DNA from: OMPR01 sp965183835
GTDB lineage: Bacteria > Pseudomonadota > Alphaproteobacteria > Rhodobacterales > Rhodobacteraceae
Direction: 5' to 3'
NCBI GenBank assembly: GCA_965183835.1
Contig: CBCYME010000009.1
Location: 47,777-111,776, forward strand
DNA: 64,000 bases
This document shows positions 9,179 through 17,907 of this stretch, one piece after another. The position numbers and the translations under genes are program-made. Under the pieces are notes generated by a model. It saw only the letters and a list, made by a program, of their open reading frames with translations, searched no databases and was not told the DNA's origin. The number at the start of each line of letters is the position of its first letter. Position 1 is the first letter of the stretch.

Positions 9179-9982
9179 ATGAAAATTGCCACCTTTAACA
9201 TCAACGGTATCAAGGCGCGTGCGCAGGCTCTGCCAGCTTGGCTGGATACAGCCCAGCCCGATGTGGTCCTGTTGCAGGAAATCAAATCCGTCGACGAAGG
9301 GTTCCCCCGCGATCTGTTCGAAGAACGCGGCTATAATGTCGAAACCCACGGTCAAAAAGGTTTCAATGGCGTCGCCATTCTATCCAAACTGCCGTTGGAA
9401 GATGTCCGTCGTGGCCTGCCCGGTGATGACAGCGATGAACAGGCACGCTGGATCGAAGCGACTGTGATGGGTGAGCAGGCGTTGAGGGTCTGCGGGCTAT
9501 ACCTCCCCAATGGCAACCCGGTGGAACTGGTCGATGGAAAACCGCTTGAGGGCGGAAAATACGACTACAAACTCAAATGGATGGAGCGTCTTTACGCCCG
9601 TGCGCAAGAACTGATGGCGTCCGAAGAACCGGCCCTGATGGCGGGCGACTACAACATCATCCCCCAAGCAGAGGACGCCAAACGCCCCAATGCATGGCGC
9701 GAGGATGCGCTGTTCCGACCCGAAAGCCGCGCCGCGTTCCAACGCATTGTGAACCTTGGCTTTACCGAAGCTTTCCGCGCCCGTACCCAAGGCCCCGGTC
9801 ACTACTCATTCTGGGATTACCAAGCGGGTGCCTGGAATAAAAACGATGGTATCCGGATCGACCACTTCCTACTTACCCCACAGGCGGCTGACTTGTTGAC
9901 CGAGTGCAAAATCGATTCCGAAATTCGCGGATTTGAAAAACCATCCGATCACGTACCTGTCTGGATTGATCTTGCCCTCTGA
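9179..9982 (+). CDS. xthA: exodeoxyribonuclease III
   Basis: AP endonuclease/3'-5' exonuclease of the EEP superfamily, 267 residues, acting in base-excision repair. Catalytic motifs in order: FNINGIKAR, VLLQEIKSVD (Mg-binding Glu), VCGLYLPNGNP, LMAGDYNIIPQAED (Asp/Asn), RIDHFLLTP and PSDHVPVWIDL (catalytic His). The ATG is preceded by a GGGGA about 7 bases upstream. Its stop abuts the convergent monooxygenase gene stop with no spacer. Confidence 0.95.
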   Translation: MKIATFNINGIKARAQALPAWLDTAQPDVVLLQEIKSVDEGFPRDLFEERGYNVETHGQKGFNGVAILSKLPLEDVRRGLPGDDSDEQARWIEATVMGEQALRVCGLYLPNGNPVELVDGKPLEGGKYDYKLKWMERLYARAQELMASEEPALMAGDYNIIPQAEDAKRPNAWREDALFRPESRAAFQRIVNLGFTEAFRARTQGPGHYSFWDYQAGAWNKNDGIRIDHFLLTPQAADLLTECKIDSEIRGFEKPSDHVPVWIDLAL

Positions 9983-11161
9983 TCAATCCGACCCAGCGGT
10001 CACATCATAGCCATACAGCCAATCAAACTGACGGACCATGCGTTCTGGTGCGACAGCCCCGCCCAAGCGTAAAGCCATATGCGCCAAAGCACGCACCGGT
10101 GGAAAGCTCAGATGGTATTTCCACGCATTGCCATTGGCGGCCTCGATCACCTGACTGGCCCGTTGATGACGACGGGCCTGATACTGGGACAACCCTGTTT
10201 CGATATCCGGTTGCCTGGCCAGTGAGTCGGCCAGGACCCAAGCATCTTCGAACGCCATATTCGCGCCCTGCGCCATAAAAGGCAGCGTCGGGTGTGCGGC
10301 GTCGCCCAAGATGGCCAAACGCCCGTGCTGCCAAACCTCAGCAACTGGATGACGAAACAGCCCCCATTGGCGCACATCTTCGACCTGATCCAGCAACGTT
10401 TGGGCCACACCTTGGAACCCCGCAAAAGCCCGGCGCAGATTTTCCGGGTCATCGGCATGATGCCACCCTTCGGCAGCCCATTCCGCCTTTTCCTGAACAG
10501 CCACGATGTTCACAACTGATCCACCGCGCAAGGGATAGCACACCAGATGCCGCCCCGGTCCCATGAACACATTCGCCTCATTGGGCAGATTCACCGTGTT
10601 GGGCACAATCGCCCGCCACGCCACCTGACCGGTGAAAAACGGGGCATCCACCCCGTTCAGAGCGGCTCTTGTCGGGGAATGCAATCCATCCGCCCCGATG
10701 ATCAGATCGGCCTGCACATGCGCCCCATTGGCCAAATGCAGCACTGGTCTGGGTCCATTTTCGACCCGCTCCACCTTTTGCAACAACCGCACATGCACAC
10801 CTGCCGCGCGTACCGCACTGGCCAAGACATCAATCAGATCCGCACGATGCACAAAGGAAAACACCTGCTCTGCCGCGTATTTCGCAAGATCCAGCCGCAG
10901 AACCTCGGCAGCACGCCGGTAATCGCGCAAAACAACAGACTGCGCCTGCACCGAGACCTGATCAAATGCGGCGTCCAAGCCAAGCGCCTTTAGAACGACC
11001 CGCCCATTTGGGCTGATCTGTAGTCCAGCCCCGACCTCGGTGATCGCCTCGGCCTGTTCGAAAACCGTGACATCCGCCCCGCGTGCCCGCAGCGCCAAAG
11101 CCGCAGTAAGGCCACCAATTCCGGCGCCGACAACGATGATTTTTTGATCCTGTAGTTCCAT
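9983..11161 (-). CDS. FAD-dependent aromatic-ring monooxygenase (salicylate hydroxylase-like)
   Basis: Class A flavoprotein monooxygenase of 392 residues. It has the N-terminal dinucleotide motif VVGAGIGGLTAALALRARG, the DG motif IIGADGLHSPTR (about residue 156) and the GD motif LAILGDAAHPTLPFMAQGAN (about 285). Closest by eye are 3-hydroxybenzoate 6-hydroxylase and salicylate 1-monooxygenase; the actual substrate is not visible and there is no catabolic cluster around it. It uses NAD(P)H and O2 in the cytoplasm. Single-gene unit between xthA and the dksA terminator. Confidence 0.85.
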   Translation of the reverse strand: MELQDQKIIVVGAGIGGLTAALALRARGADVTVFEQAEAITEVGAGLQISPNGRVVLKALGLDAAFDQVSVQAQSVVLRDYRRAAEVLRLDLAKYAAEQVFSFVHRADLIDVLASAVRAAGVHVRLLQKVERVENGPRPVLHLANGAHVQADLIIGADGLHSPTRAALNGVDAPFFTGQVAWRAIVPNTVNLPNEANVFMGPGRHLVCYPLRGGSVVNIVAVQEKAEWAAEGWHHADDPENLRRAFAGFQGVAQTLLDQVEDVRQWGLFRHPVAEVWQHGRLAILGDAAHPTLPFMAQGANMAFEDAWVLADSLARQPDIETGLSQYQARRHQRASQVIEAANGNAWKYHLSFPPVRALAHMALRLGGAVAPERMVRQFDWLYGYDVTAGSD

Positions 11162-11177
11162 ACATCCCCTTTAACGC

Positions 11178-11209
11178 AAAAACGCCGAGGCAACAGGCCC
11201 CGGCGTTTT
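11178..11209 (-). terminator. dksA rho-independent terminator
   Basis: Inverted repeat AAAACGCCG / CGGCGTTTT around a short interior, followed on the minus strand by a T-run (TTTTTGCG). It begins about 28 bases beyond the dksA stop. Confidence 0.75.
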
Positions 11210-11236
11210 CGCATTTTGTCGCGGTGTAGAATCGTC

Positions 11237-11659
11237 TTAGTCGTCGCGGTGCACTTTTTCGCGGCGCTCGTGACGCTCTTGCGCTTCCAAACTCATGGTC
11301 GCAATCGGGCGGGCATCCAGACGCTTCAGCGAAATGGGTTCGCCGGTCACATCACAATATCCGTATTCCCCCTCGTCGATCCGACGCAGCGCCGAGTCGA
11401 TTTTGGCAACAAGCTTGCGCTGGCGGTCCCGGGTGCGCAATTCCAGTGCACGATCCGTTTCTTCGCTAGCACGATCTGCGACGTCCGGGATGTTACGTGT
11501 CCCGTCCTGCAAACCTTCGATGGTGTCGCGACTTCCCTCAAGAAGTTCATTTTTCCAATTCGTGAGCTTGCGGCGAAAATATTCAACCTGTCGCTCATTC
11601 ATAAACGGCTCACCTTCAACAGGACGATAGTCGTCCGGCAGAATAGTTTCCTGCTTCAT
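11237..11659 (-). CDS. dksA: RNA polymerase-binding transcription factor DksA
   Basis: 140-residue coiled-coil secondary-channel factor that works with ppGpp. The coiled-coil tip NIPDVADRASEETDRA keeps the D-x-x-D-x-A pattern. The zinc-finger region YGYCDVTGEPISLKRLDARP keeps only the first cysteine: the second is Thr and the last pair is replaced by SLEA, so a zinc-free fold is expected. Start: ATG at 11659 (MKQETILPDD) has GGGAG upstream, but an in-frame ATG at 11713 has an almost identical GGGAGCCAA leader, so an 18-residue-longer form is possible. Confidence 0.92.
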   Translation of the reverse strand: MKQETILPDDYRPVEGEPFMNERQVEYFRRKLTNWKNELLEGSRDTIEGLQDGTRNIPDVADRASEETDRALELRTRDRQRKLVAKIDSALRRIDEGEYGYCDVTGEPISLKRLDARPIATMSLEAQERHERREKVHRDD

Positions 11660-12198
11660 ATTGGCTCCCTCGGTATGGCCAGCAACGTCCGTCATCTCAA
11701 TTTCCCCAGACATTTGGCTCCCCCTTCTGCCGCAGCATTTATCCGACCAATTCCCGATTGTCACTACACAAAGCCTCTCGCAAGCGGTCGTAGTAGGTTT
11801 CAAGTTGATAGCTCCCAGACGTTGCAAGGAACACTTTGATTTTGCGTACTGTTTCCTTCACTTTCGAGTACCCGGGCTAAAATGACGTAACGGCACCATT
11901 CCACATACCCCAGACCTCGCTCTCGGTTACCGTGCGCTGAAACAGACTGTTTTCAACCCTGAGTCTCTCTCGGTGTCCGTATTCTGCGCCCAAAACGACT
12001 TGAAAGCGCTTTCATTTCCACTCTCTCATGCATCCACTCTGCCCAGACCCCGGCCAAAGCACGTCGTCCGGTTGGCGCGCACCGTTTCTAGTCCCGACGC
12101 AGCGGCGCACCTTGTCAAAAACGCGTCATCCATTTACCCCCTACCCTCAACGCGCCTGTTCGGCGCATCGCACATATGAACAAGATGAGGGCCAATAG
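11660..12198. other. non-coding gap between dksA and the moxR-type gene
   Basis: About 540 bases hold the dksA leader and promoter region and the upstream region of the MoxR gene. No ORF here looks protein-coding beyond the optional dksA extension to 11713. The only ordered signal I see is a perfect palindrome at 12001-12014, listed separately. Confidence 0.6.
12001..12014. promoter_or_regulatory. LacI-family-type operator palindrome
   Basis: TGAAAGCGCTTTCA is a perfect 14-bp palindrome with the central CG typical of LacI/GalR and cre-like operators. It is 185 bases upstream of the MoxR start. No LacI-family gene is in the window. Assignment is by motif shape only. Confidence 0.45.
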
Positions 12199-13044
12199 AT
12201 GACCGCACGTTTCCAGGGCACCGCCGATTACGTGGCAACCGATGATCTGACCATTGCGGTCAACGCCGCTGTTACGCTGGAACGGCCCTTGTTGGTCAAA
12301 GGCGAACCCGGCACCGGGAAAACCGAATTGGCCAAACAGGTCGCCAATGCCCTTGGATTGCGGATGATCGAATGGAACATCAAATCCACCACTCGCGCGC
12401 AACAAGGCCTGTATGAATATGACGCGGTCAGCCGGTTGCGCGACAGCCAACTGGGTGACGAGCGCGTCAATGACGTGGCCAACTACATCAAAAAGGGCAA
12501 GCTCTGGCAGGCCTTCGAAGCCGGTGAGAAAGTTGTCCTGCTGATCGACGAAATCGACAAGGCAGACATCGAATTTCCCAACGATCTGTTGCAGGAACTC
12601 GATAAGATGGAGTTCCACGTCTACGAGACCGGTGAAACCATCAAGGCCCGCCAGCGCCCAATCGTCATCATCACCTCGAACAATGAAAAAGAACTGCCCG
12701 ACGCGTTCCTGCGCCGTTGCTTCTTTCACTACATCCGTTTCCCTGACGACCAAACGATGCGAAAAATCGTCGAAGTCCACCACCCTGGGATCAAAGAGGC
12801 GCTGCTCACCACCGCTCTGACCCAGTTTTATGAGATTCGCGAGACCTCCGGCCTCAAGAAAAAACCCTCTACCTCTGAGGTGCTGGATTGGCTCAAGCTG
12901 TTGCTGGCCGAAGATCTGACAGCAGACGATCTGAAAACAAATGGCACCAACGCCTTGCCCAAATTGCACGGTGCCCTGCTTAAAAACGAACAAGATGTGC
13001 ATCTGTTCGAACGTCTCGCCTTTATGGCACGAGGCCAACGCTGA
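12199..13044 (+). CDS. MoxR family AAA+ ATPase
   Basis: 281-residue AAA+ ATPase. Walker A is KGEPGTGKTELAK (about residues 34-46), Walker B VVLLIDEIDKAD (about 112-123), sensor 1 IVIITSNNEKELP, and an arginine finger follows in FLRRCFF. MoxR proteins act as chaperones that insert metal cofactors or remodel partners and nearly always work with a VWA-domain protein; such a protein (CoxE-like) is encoded at 15223. A strong terminator follows, so the two are not in one simple operon. The target complex is unknown. Confidence 0.92.
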   Translation: MTARFQGTADYVATDDLTIAVNAAVTLERPLLVKGEPGTGKTELAKQVANALGLRMIEWNIKSTTRAQQGLYEYDAVSRLRDSQLGDERVNDVANYIKKGKLWQAFEAGEKVVLLIDEIDKADIEFPNDLLQELDKMEFHVYETGETIKARQRPIVIITSNNEKELPDAFLRRCFFHYIRFPDDQTMRKIVEVHHPGIKEALLTTALTQFYEIRETSGLKKKPSTSEVLDWLKLLLAEDLTADDLKTNGTNALPKLHGALLKNEQDVHLFERLAFMARGQR

Positions 13045-13078
13045 TCGCTGAACACCCAACGTTTCATGCAATATCCCC

Positions 13079-13108
13079 AAAAGGCAGAGAAAATTCTCTG
13101 CCTTTTTT
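13079..13108 (+). terminator. rho-independent terminator after the MoxR gene
   Basis: A 13-bp perfect stem (AAAAGGCAGAGAA, 2-base loop, TTCTCTGCCTTTT) ending in a run of six T. It lies 35 bases after the stop codon. Confidence 0.9.
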
Positions 13109-13230
13109 CGTTGTAAAACAAAGACGCGGGATACCTTGCCTTGGCAACGCCAGAATGCCACCATAAAACGGCCGCGAACGATCCGCAAAAGTAGCAGATT
13201 GAGACCTTTTACCGATTTAGGATTTTTCCC

Positions 13231-13680
13231 GTGACCGATGCTCTGACTGTACGAGACTTGCGGACCACAGATCGCGCCGCTTGGGCCGAAATGTGGACGG
13301 ATTACCTAGCATTTTACAAAACCTCTGTTCCCGACGCCGTGTATGACGCCACATTTGACCGCCTGATTGGTGACGATCCCCAGGATTTTTCCTGCCTGGT
13401 GGCGAAACAAGGCGGCGCCCTTGTGGGGCTCACCCATTTTCTGTTCCACCGTCACGCTTGGAAAATCGAAAATACCTGTTACTTGCAGGACCTCTATGCC
13501 CGCCCCGAAACGCGCGGCACCGGTGTTGGTCGGGCCCTCATTCAGGCGGTCTATGACACCGCAGACAAGAAAGACTGCCCCTCAGTGTATTGGCTGACCC
13601 AAGATTTCAACGAAACAGCACGCAAGCTGTACGACCGCATCGGCAAGCAGACGCCCTTTATCCGGTATCAGCGCCCATGA
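13231..13680 (+). CDS. GNAT family N-acetyltransferase
   Basis: 149-residue acetyl-CoA-dependent acetyltransferase. The acetyl-CoA loop motif is ARPETRGTGVGRALIQAVY (about residues 91-109), preceded by the beta-strand CYLQDLY and followed by VYWLTQDFNETARKLYDRIG. The start is GTG at 13231 with AGGA about 10 bases upstream. The stop overlaps the start of the next gene (ATGA). The substrate, an amine of a small molecule or protein, cannot be told. Confidence 0.88.
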   Translation: MTDALTVRDLRTTDRAAWAEMWTDYLAFYKTSVPDAVYDATFDRLIGDDPQDFSCLVAKQGGALVGLTHFLFHRHAWKIENTCYLQDLYARPETRGTGVGRALIQAVYDTADKKDCPSVYWLTQDFNETARKLYDRIGKQTPFIRYQRP

Positions 13681-15044
13681 TCCGTCGCGCCGCCTTTATT
13701 TTGGGTCTTGCAGCCGCTGGCTGTAACACCGTCCCGCTCGAGGATCCGCCGACGCGAGCGCAAATTTCGGACAGCACGCTGCCCCCGATGAAATCCTTTG
13801 CCACGCCCAGCCCCTCACGGCCGATGCGCTCCAACGCGAATATCGCTGCCGATTTCCTGTCGCTTCATTTTGAACTGGAAAGCGGGCGCGCCCTGCCCGT
13901 GTTCACCCGGTTCGAGGCCCCGATCAGTGTCCGCGTTACCGGATCACCGCCCCCCAACCTGCAAAGCGACCTCACGCGGCTTATCGCGCGGTTGCGGCGC
14001 GAAGCCGGGATCGACATCCAGCAGGTCAGCGGTGGGCAGGCGCGCATCACGATCGAAGCCGTCAGCCGCGATGACATCCGCGAAGCGCTGCCTCAAGCCG
14101 CCTGTTTCGTTGTGCCCAATGTCTCCAGCCTGGCTGAATTCCGGCGCGATCGGCGCAAACCCAAAACCAACTGGTCCCTGCTGCGCAAACGCGAACGGTT
14201 GGGCATCTTCCTGCCTTATGACGCCAGCCCGCAAGAGGTGCGAGATTGCCTGCACGAAGAACTCGCTCAGGCCATTGGTCCCCTAAACGATCTCTACCGC
14301 CTTCCGGATTCAGTGTTTAACGATGACAACGTGCATACGGTTCTAACCGGCTTTGACATGTTGATCCTACAGACCACATATGCGCCCGAGTTGCGCACAG
14401 GCATGTCCCGCAGCGAGGTAGCCGCGATCTTGCCTGACCTGCTCGCACGGATGAATCCGGCTGGGTCCAATATACAACCCGAACCGGTCGCCCTGACACC
14501 GCGCAACTGGATCGATGCGGTCCAGACCGCGCTGGGCCCCGGCGCGACTCCCCAAACCCGTCGCAACGCGGCAAGCGCCGCAACCAGCATCGCGCAGAAC
14601 CTGGGATGGAAAGACCACCGCCGGGCCTTTAGCCACTATATGCTTGGGCGCATGACCCAATTGAGTGACCCTGAATTGGCCCAACAACATTTCGGAACCG
14701 CCCTGCACTTTCTTGCCCAGACGCCGGGAACTGAACTGCACCGCGCTTATATCACCACCCAGACTTCGGCCTATGCGATCTCTCGCGGTGACAGCGCCAC
14801 CGCGCTACGCCAGATCGAACCCAACCTGAAAGTCGCTCGCCAATCCGAAAATGCCGCCCTGCTATCGACGCTGATGTTGCTGAAAGCCGAGGCATTGGAA
14901 CTCGCAGGAAAGCCACAGCAAGCCGGGTCTGTCAGGCTGGACAGTCTGGGATGGGCACGCTACGGGTTTGGCTCGGATTGGGCGGTTCGTGCCAAGATGC
15001 AAGAGGCTGCATCCCTGAACCCCCACAACAAGTTGGGCGGATAA
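13677..15044 (+). CDS. DUF2927 domain-containing lipoprotein
   Basis: 455-residue secreted protein. The N-terminus MIRRAAFILGLAAAGCNTV is a lipoprotein signal with lipobox A-A-G-C (Cys at 16). The DUF2927 region is recognisable from RDCLHEELAQAIGPLNDLY, SVFNDDNVHTVLTGFDMLIL and LRTGMSRSEV. The C-terminal 150 residues are helical and repeat-like (possible TPR-type). Start ATG overlaps the GNAT stop by 4 bases. Function unknown; the family is common in Rhodobacterales and this copy travels with GNAT, a small membrane protein and a VWA protein. Confidence 0.82.
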   Translation: MIRRAAFILGLAAAGCNTVPLEDPPTRAQISDSTLPPMKSFATPSPSRPMRSNANIAADFLSLHFELESGRALPVFTRFEAPISVRVTGSPPPNLQSDLTRLIARLRREAGIDIQQVSGGQARITIEAVSRDDIREALPQAACFVVPNVSSLAEFRRDRRKPKTNWSLLRKRERLGIFLPYDASPQEVRDCLHEELAQAIGPLNDLYRLPDSVFNDDNVHTVLTGFDMLILQTTYAPELRTGMSRSEVAAILPDLLARMNPAGSNIQPEPVALTPRNWIDAVQTALGPGATPQTRRNAASAATSIAQNLGWKDHRRAFSHYMLGRMTQLSDPELAQQHFGTALHFLAQTPGTELHRAYITTQTSAYAISRGDSATALRQIEPNLKVARQSENAALLSTLMLLKAEALELAGKPQQAGSVRLDSLGWARYGFGSDWAVRAKMQEAASLNPHNKLGG

Positions 15045-15050
15045 ACACGC

Positions 15051-15218
15051 ATGATTATCATTGGGATGGCACTGCTGGGTGCCTTTCTGGGCGGCATGAG
15101 CGCCAAGAAACGTAGCGGCACAAAGGCGGATATCGCCCAGTATGCGGCGGGCTATGCAATTGCTTTCTCCTTGGTTGGGATGATAGCAACGTTGTTAATC
15201 CACCGTCTGATGATGTGA
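15051..15218 (+). CDS. 55-residue membrane protein
   Basis: A small ORF beginning MIIIGMALLGAFLGG, followed by a basic loop (AKKRSGTKAD) and a second hydrophobic stretch (AGYAIAFSLVGMIATLLI). It is tightly placed, 6 bases after the DUF2927 stop and 4 bases before the VWA start, which strongly suggests it is a real, co-translated gene. Two membrane segments with a positively charged cytoplasmic loop are predicted. I do not recognise a family. Confidence 0.7.
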   Translation: MIIIGMALLGAFLGGMSAKKRSGTKADIAQYAAGYAIAFSLVGMIATLLIHRLMM

Positions 15219-15222
15219 GCCA

Positions 15223-16407
15223 ATGTTCCTACCTTTCTTCGAAAACCTCCGAAAATCTGGTATCCCCGTAAGCCTGCGGGAATACCTCACATTTCTAGAG
15301 GGGATGAAGGTTGGGTTGGCCACCTATGACGTCGAGGCGTTCTATTACCTCGCCCGTGTGTCGATGGTGAAAGACGAACGCAACATCGACAAATTCGATC
15401 GCGCCTTTGCCGCCAGCTTTAAGGGCTTGGAGGACATCTCGTTCCAGGACGTGATGGAAGCTGTCGATATTCCGGGCAATTGGCTGGAAAAGATGGCCGA
15501 AAAGCACCTCTCAGCCGAAGAAAAGGCTGAAATCGAGGCGCTTGGCGGTTTTGACAAGCTGATGGAGACGCTCAAGGAGCGTCTCAAGGAACAAGAAGGT
15601 CGCCATCAGGGCGGCAACAAGTGGATCGGCACCGCCGGCACCTCTCCGTTTGGGGCCTATGGCTACAATCCCGAAGGCGTGCGGATCGGACAAAAGGAAA
15701 GCCGCCACCAGCGCGCCATCAAAGTGTGGGACAAACGCGAATTCAAAAATCTGGACGACACCGTCGAACTGGGCACTCGCAATATCAAGGTCGCCTTGAA
15801 ACGTCTGCGCCGCTGGGCTCGCGAAGGCGCGGTTGAAGAGCTGGATCTGGACGGCACCATTCAGGCCACCGCCGAACACGGCTATCTGGATGTGAAAACC
15901 CGCCCCGAGCGTCACAACGCGGTTAAAGTGTTGTTGTTCCTCGACGTTGGCGGCTCTATGGACCCCCACATCAAAGTCGTGGAAGAGCTGTTTTCAGCCG
16001 CCCGGACCGAATTCAAGCATCTGGAATATTTCTACTTCCACAACTGCCTGTACGAAGGCGTCTGGCGCGACAATCGCCGCCGTTGGGATCAACAAACCTC
16101 GACTGACGAAATCATGCGCACCTATGGCCCCGACTACAAATGCATCTTTGTGGGCGACGCGTCGATGTCCCCCTACGAGATCGCCTATCCCGGTGGCGCC
16201 AATGAACATTGGAACCCCGAGGCCGGTCAAGTCTGGTTGCAACGCGCCCGCGAGCAATGGAAATCCAACCTCTGGATCAACCCGGTGCCCGAAAAGTACT
16301 GGGACTACACCCACTCCATCAGCATGATCAAAGAGATCTTTGAAACCAACATGGTGCCGATGACGCTATCCGGGTTGGAGCAAGGCATGCGAGATCTGAC
16401 GCGTTAA
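15223..16407 (+). CDS. VWA domain-containing protein (CoxE-like)
   Basis: 394 residues. The N-terminal helical part starts LPFFENLRKSGIPVSLREYL, a signature of the CoxE/YeaD-like family (COG3552). The C-terminal von Willebrand A fold has a MIDAS-like start VLLFLDVGGSMDPH, where the D-x-S-x-S pattern is D-V-G-G-S (Ser replaced by Gly at one position), then the strand CIFVGDASMSPYE. Typically partners a MoxR ATPase (here at 12199). Last intact gene before the IS-disrupted HEPN gene. Confidence 0.9.
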   Translation: MFLPFFENLRKSGIPVSLREYLTFLEGMKVGLATYDVEAFYYLARVSMVKDERNIDKFDRAFAASFKGLEDISFQDVMEAVDIPGNWLEKMAEKHLSAEEKAEIEALGGFDKLMETLKERLKEQEGRHQGGNKWIGTAGTSPFGAYGYNPEGVRIGQKESRHQRAIKVWDKREFKNLDDTVELGTRNIKVALKRLRRWAREGAVEELDLDGTIQATAEHGYLDVKTRPERHNAVKVLLFLDVGGSMDPHIKVVEELFSAARTEFKHLEYFYFHNCLYEGVWRDNRRRWDQQTSTDEIMRTYGPDYKCIFVGDASMSPYEIAYPGGANEHWNPEAGQVWLQRAREQWKSNLWINPVPEKYWDYTHSISMIKEIFETNMVPMTLSGLEQGMRDLTR

Positions 16408-16463
16408 AGAACATGGACGATGAACAAAGAAAAAAGTTTGCAAGCTTCGTTCATAACAACCTA

Positions 16464-17345
16464 GGCTCAGGACCCATTAATCCACTTGAGGCTGAGATGG
16501 CTGCGTGATTCATAGCCCTCAATCTGGGGGACCTTATGAGCAATCTTTACTGGCTGAACGAAGATCAAATGGCGCGGCTTCGGCCCTGTTTTCCAAAGAG
16601 CCATGGCGTACCGCGCGTTGATGATCGACGTGTCTTAAGTGGCATTATCTTCATCAATCGCAATGGCTTGCGCTGGTGTGATGCACCCAAAGAATACGGT
16701 CCTGCCAAGACGCTCTACAATCGTTGGAAACGGTGGAGTGATATGGGGGCGTTTGCCCGGATCATCGAAGGGCTTGCTGCTGAAGCACCGGACAACAAAA
16801 CGATTTCAATCGACGCAACTTACCTCAAAGCCCACCCATTGCCCGACAGGCGATTTGTGCAACAAATCTGCCGAGAGGGGACAGCTTCCAGCTTGTCGGT
16901 TAAAAAGGGGGGCGTGGACGTCTGATAGGGCGCACCAAAGGCGGCATGAATACAAAGTTGCATGCTGTGACTGACACGATGGGGCGACCAATCCGCTTCT
17001 TTATGACAGCTGGTCAGGTGAGCGATTATACCGGAGCCAGAGCGCTTGTGAGGAGCCCGCCAGCAGCTGACTGGCTGCTCGGGGATCGTGGCTATGATGC
17101 GGATTGGTTCCGTGAAGCCCTTATGGGTATGGGTATCACGCCTTGCATCCCAGGCCGGAAATCACGAGATAAAGTAATCAAGTATGACAAGCGCCGCTAC
17201 AAAAGGCGTAACCGGATTGAGATCATGTTTGGCCGGTTGAAAGACTGGCGGCGCGTAGCAACCCCTTACGACAGGTGTCCAAAGGTATTCCTGTCTGCAA
17301 TCGCACTCGCAGCAACCGTCATATTCTGGTTATGAGTCCTGAGCC
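16464..17345 (+). mobile_element. IS5-family insertion sequence (IS427-like), 882 bp
   Basis: Ends are imperfect inverted repeats: GGCTCAGGACCCAT at the left and, read inward, GGCTCAGGACTCAT at the right (13 of the first 14 match). A TA target duplication flanks it (16462-16463 and 17346-17347). Inside is one transposase split into two frames. Size, ends, TA duplication and two-frame design match IS5 family, IS427 group. Both ends and all catalytic motifs are intact, so it is probably active or recently so. Confidence 0.9.
16536..17335 (+). CDS. IS5-family transposase, two overlapping frames
   Basis: DDE transposase. The first frame (16536-16925) has the DUF4096-type N-terminus and the first catalytic Asp (ISIDATYLKAH). 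The second (about 16904-17335) reads KGGRGRLIGRTKGGMNTKLH, then WLLGDRGYDADWF (second Asp) and RRNRIEIMFGRLKDW (Glu). A run of five A and six G at 16902-16912 lets a -1 shift (AAG-GGG to AAA-GGG) join the frames, the usual expression mode of this group. Without the shift only the 129-residue first product is made. Confidence 0.88.
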
Positions 17346-17907
17346 TAAGCATAGTGATTCAGACCTTCGAAGTCTTCCATTTTGCCGATGAAGATACGGC
17401 GCTGCACGGAGCACTTGATCGTAAGGGTCCTACCAATACCTATAACGTAATAATAAGTGCCCTATTGCGGGATTGCACCGCAGCTCTCGCCCGCCTTTTC
17501 GACAAGCCAAAGAACACCGCAAAATATGATACGTTTGTAAAGGACGCGAAGCGCATCCCGAAAGCTTCGGAAATGCATGACGTGCTTATTAAGAACCACA
17601 GTCGGGCCAAAGGCGGCTTGGATAGCATCAAAGATTTTCGTGACAATTTCCTTAGCCACTCAAATGTTAACCAAGCTAACCACGGGAATGCCCAAATCCA
17701 CGCACTCATATCGGCTACAGAACTGAGCATATTATTCGCTGAAACCGTTAGATTCACTTATAATCAAGGTCCTAATGATTACAAAGCGCTACAAGAACGC
17801 GAAAGAGAGTACGCTCAGTCCTTTTGGGAGCTTTTGACTATGGGAACAAAAGCAAAGAGTTCTTCGTGAGGATTGAAGCTCATGGCAAAGCACTCCATAT
17901 CTAACCT

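Larger units (their letters stand above)
16413..17869 (+). pseudogene. HEPN (AbiU2-like) gene interrupted by an IS element
   Basis: The ATG at 16413 opens 17 codons (MDDEQRKKFASFVHNNL) up to the IS left end. Reading resumes at 17348 after the IS and one TA copy: S-I-V-I-Q-T-F-E-V-F and on to the stop at 17869. Excision restores a 190-residue ORF with no stop. The C-terminal part has a HEPN-type R-x5-H motif (RDNFLSH) in an all-helical context resembling AbiU2 abortive-infection/toxin-like proteins; this family call is from motif and fold appearance only. The remaining 3' part could restart at GTG 17354 but has no ribosome site. Confidence 0.75.
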
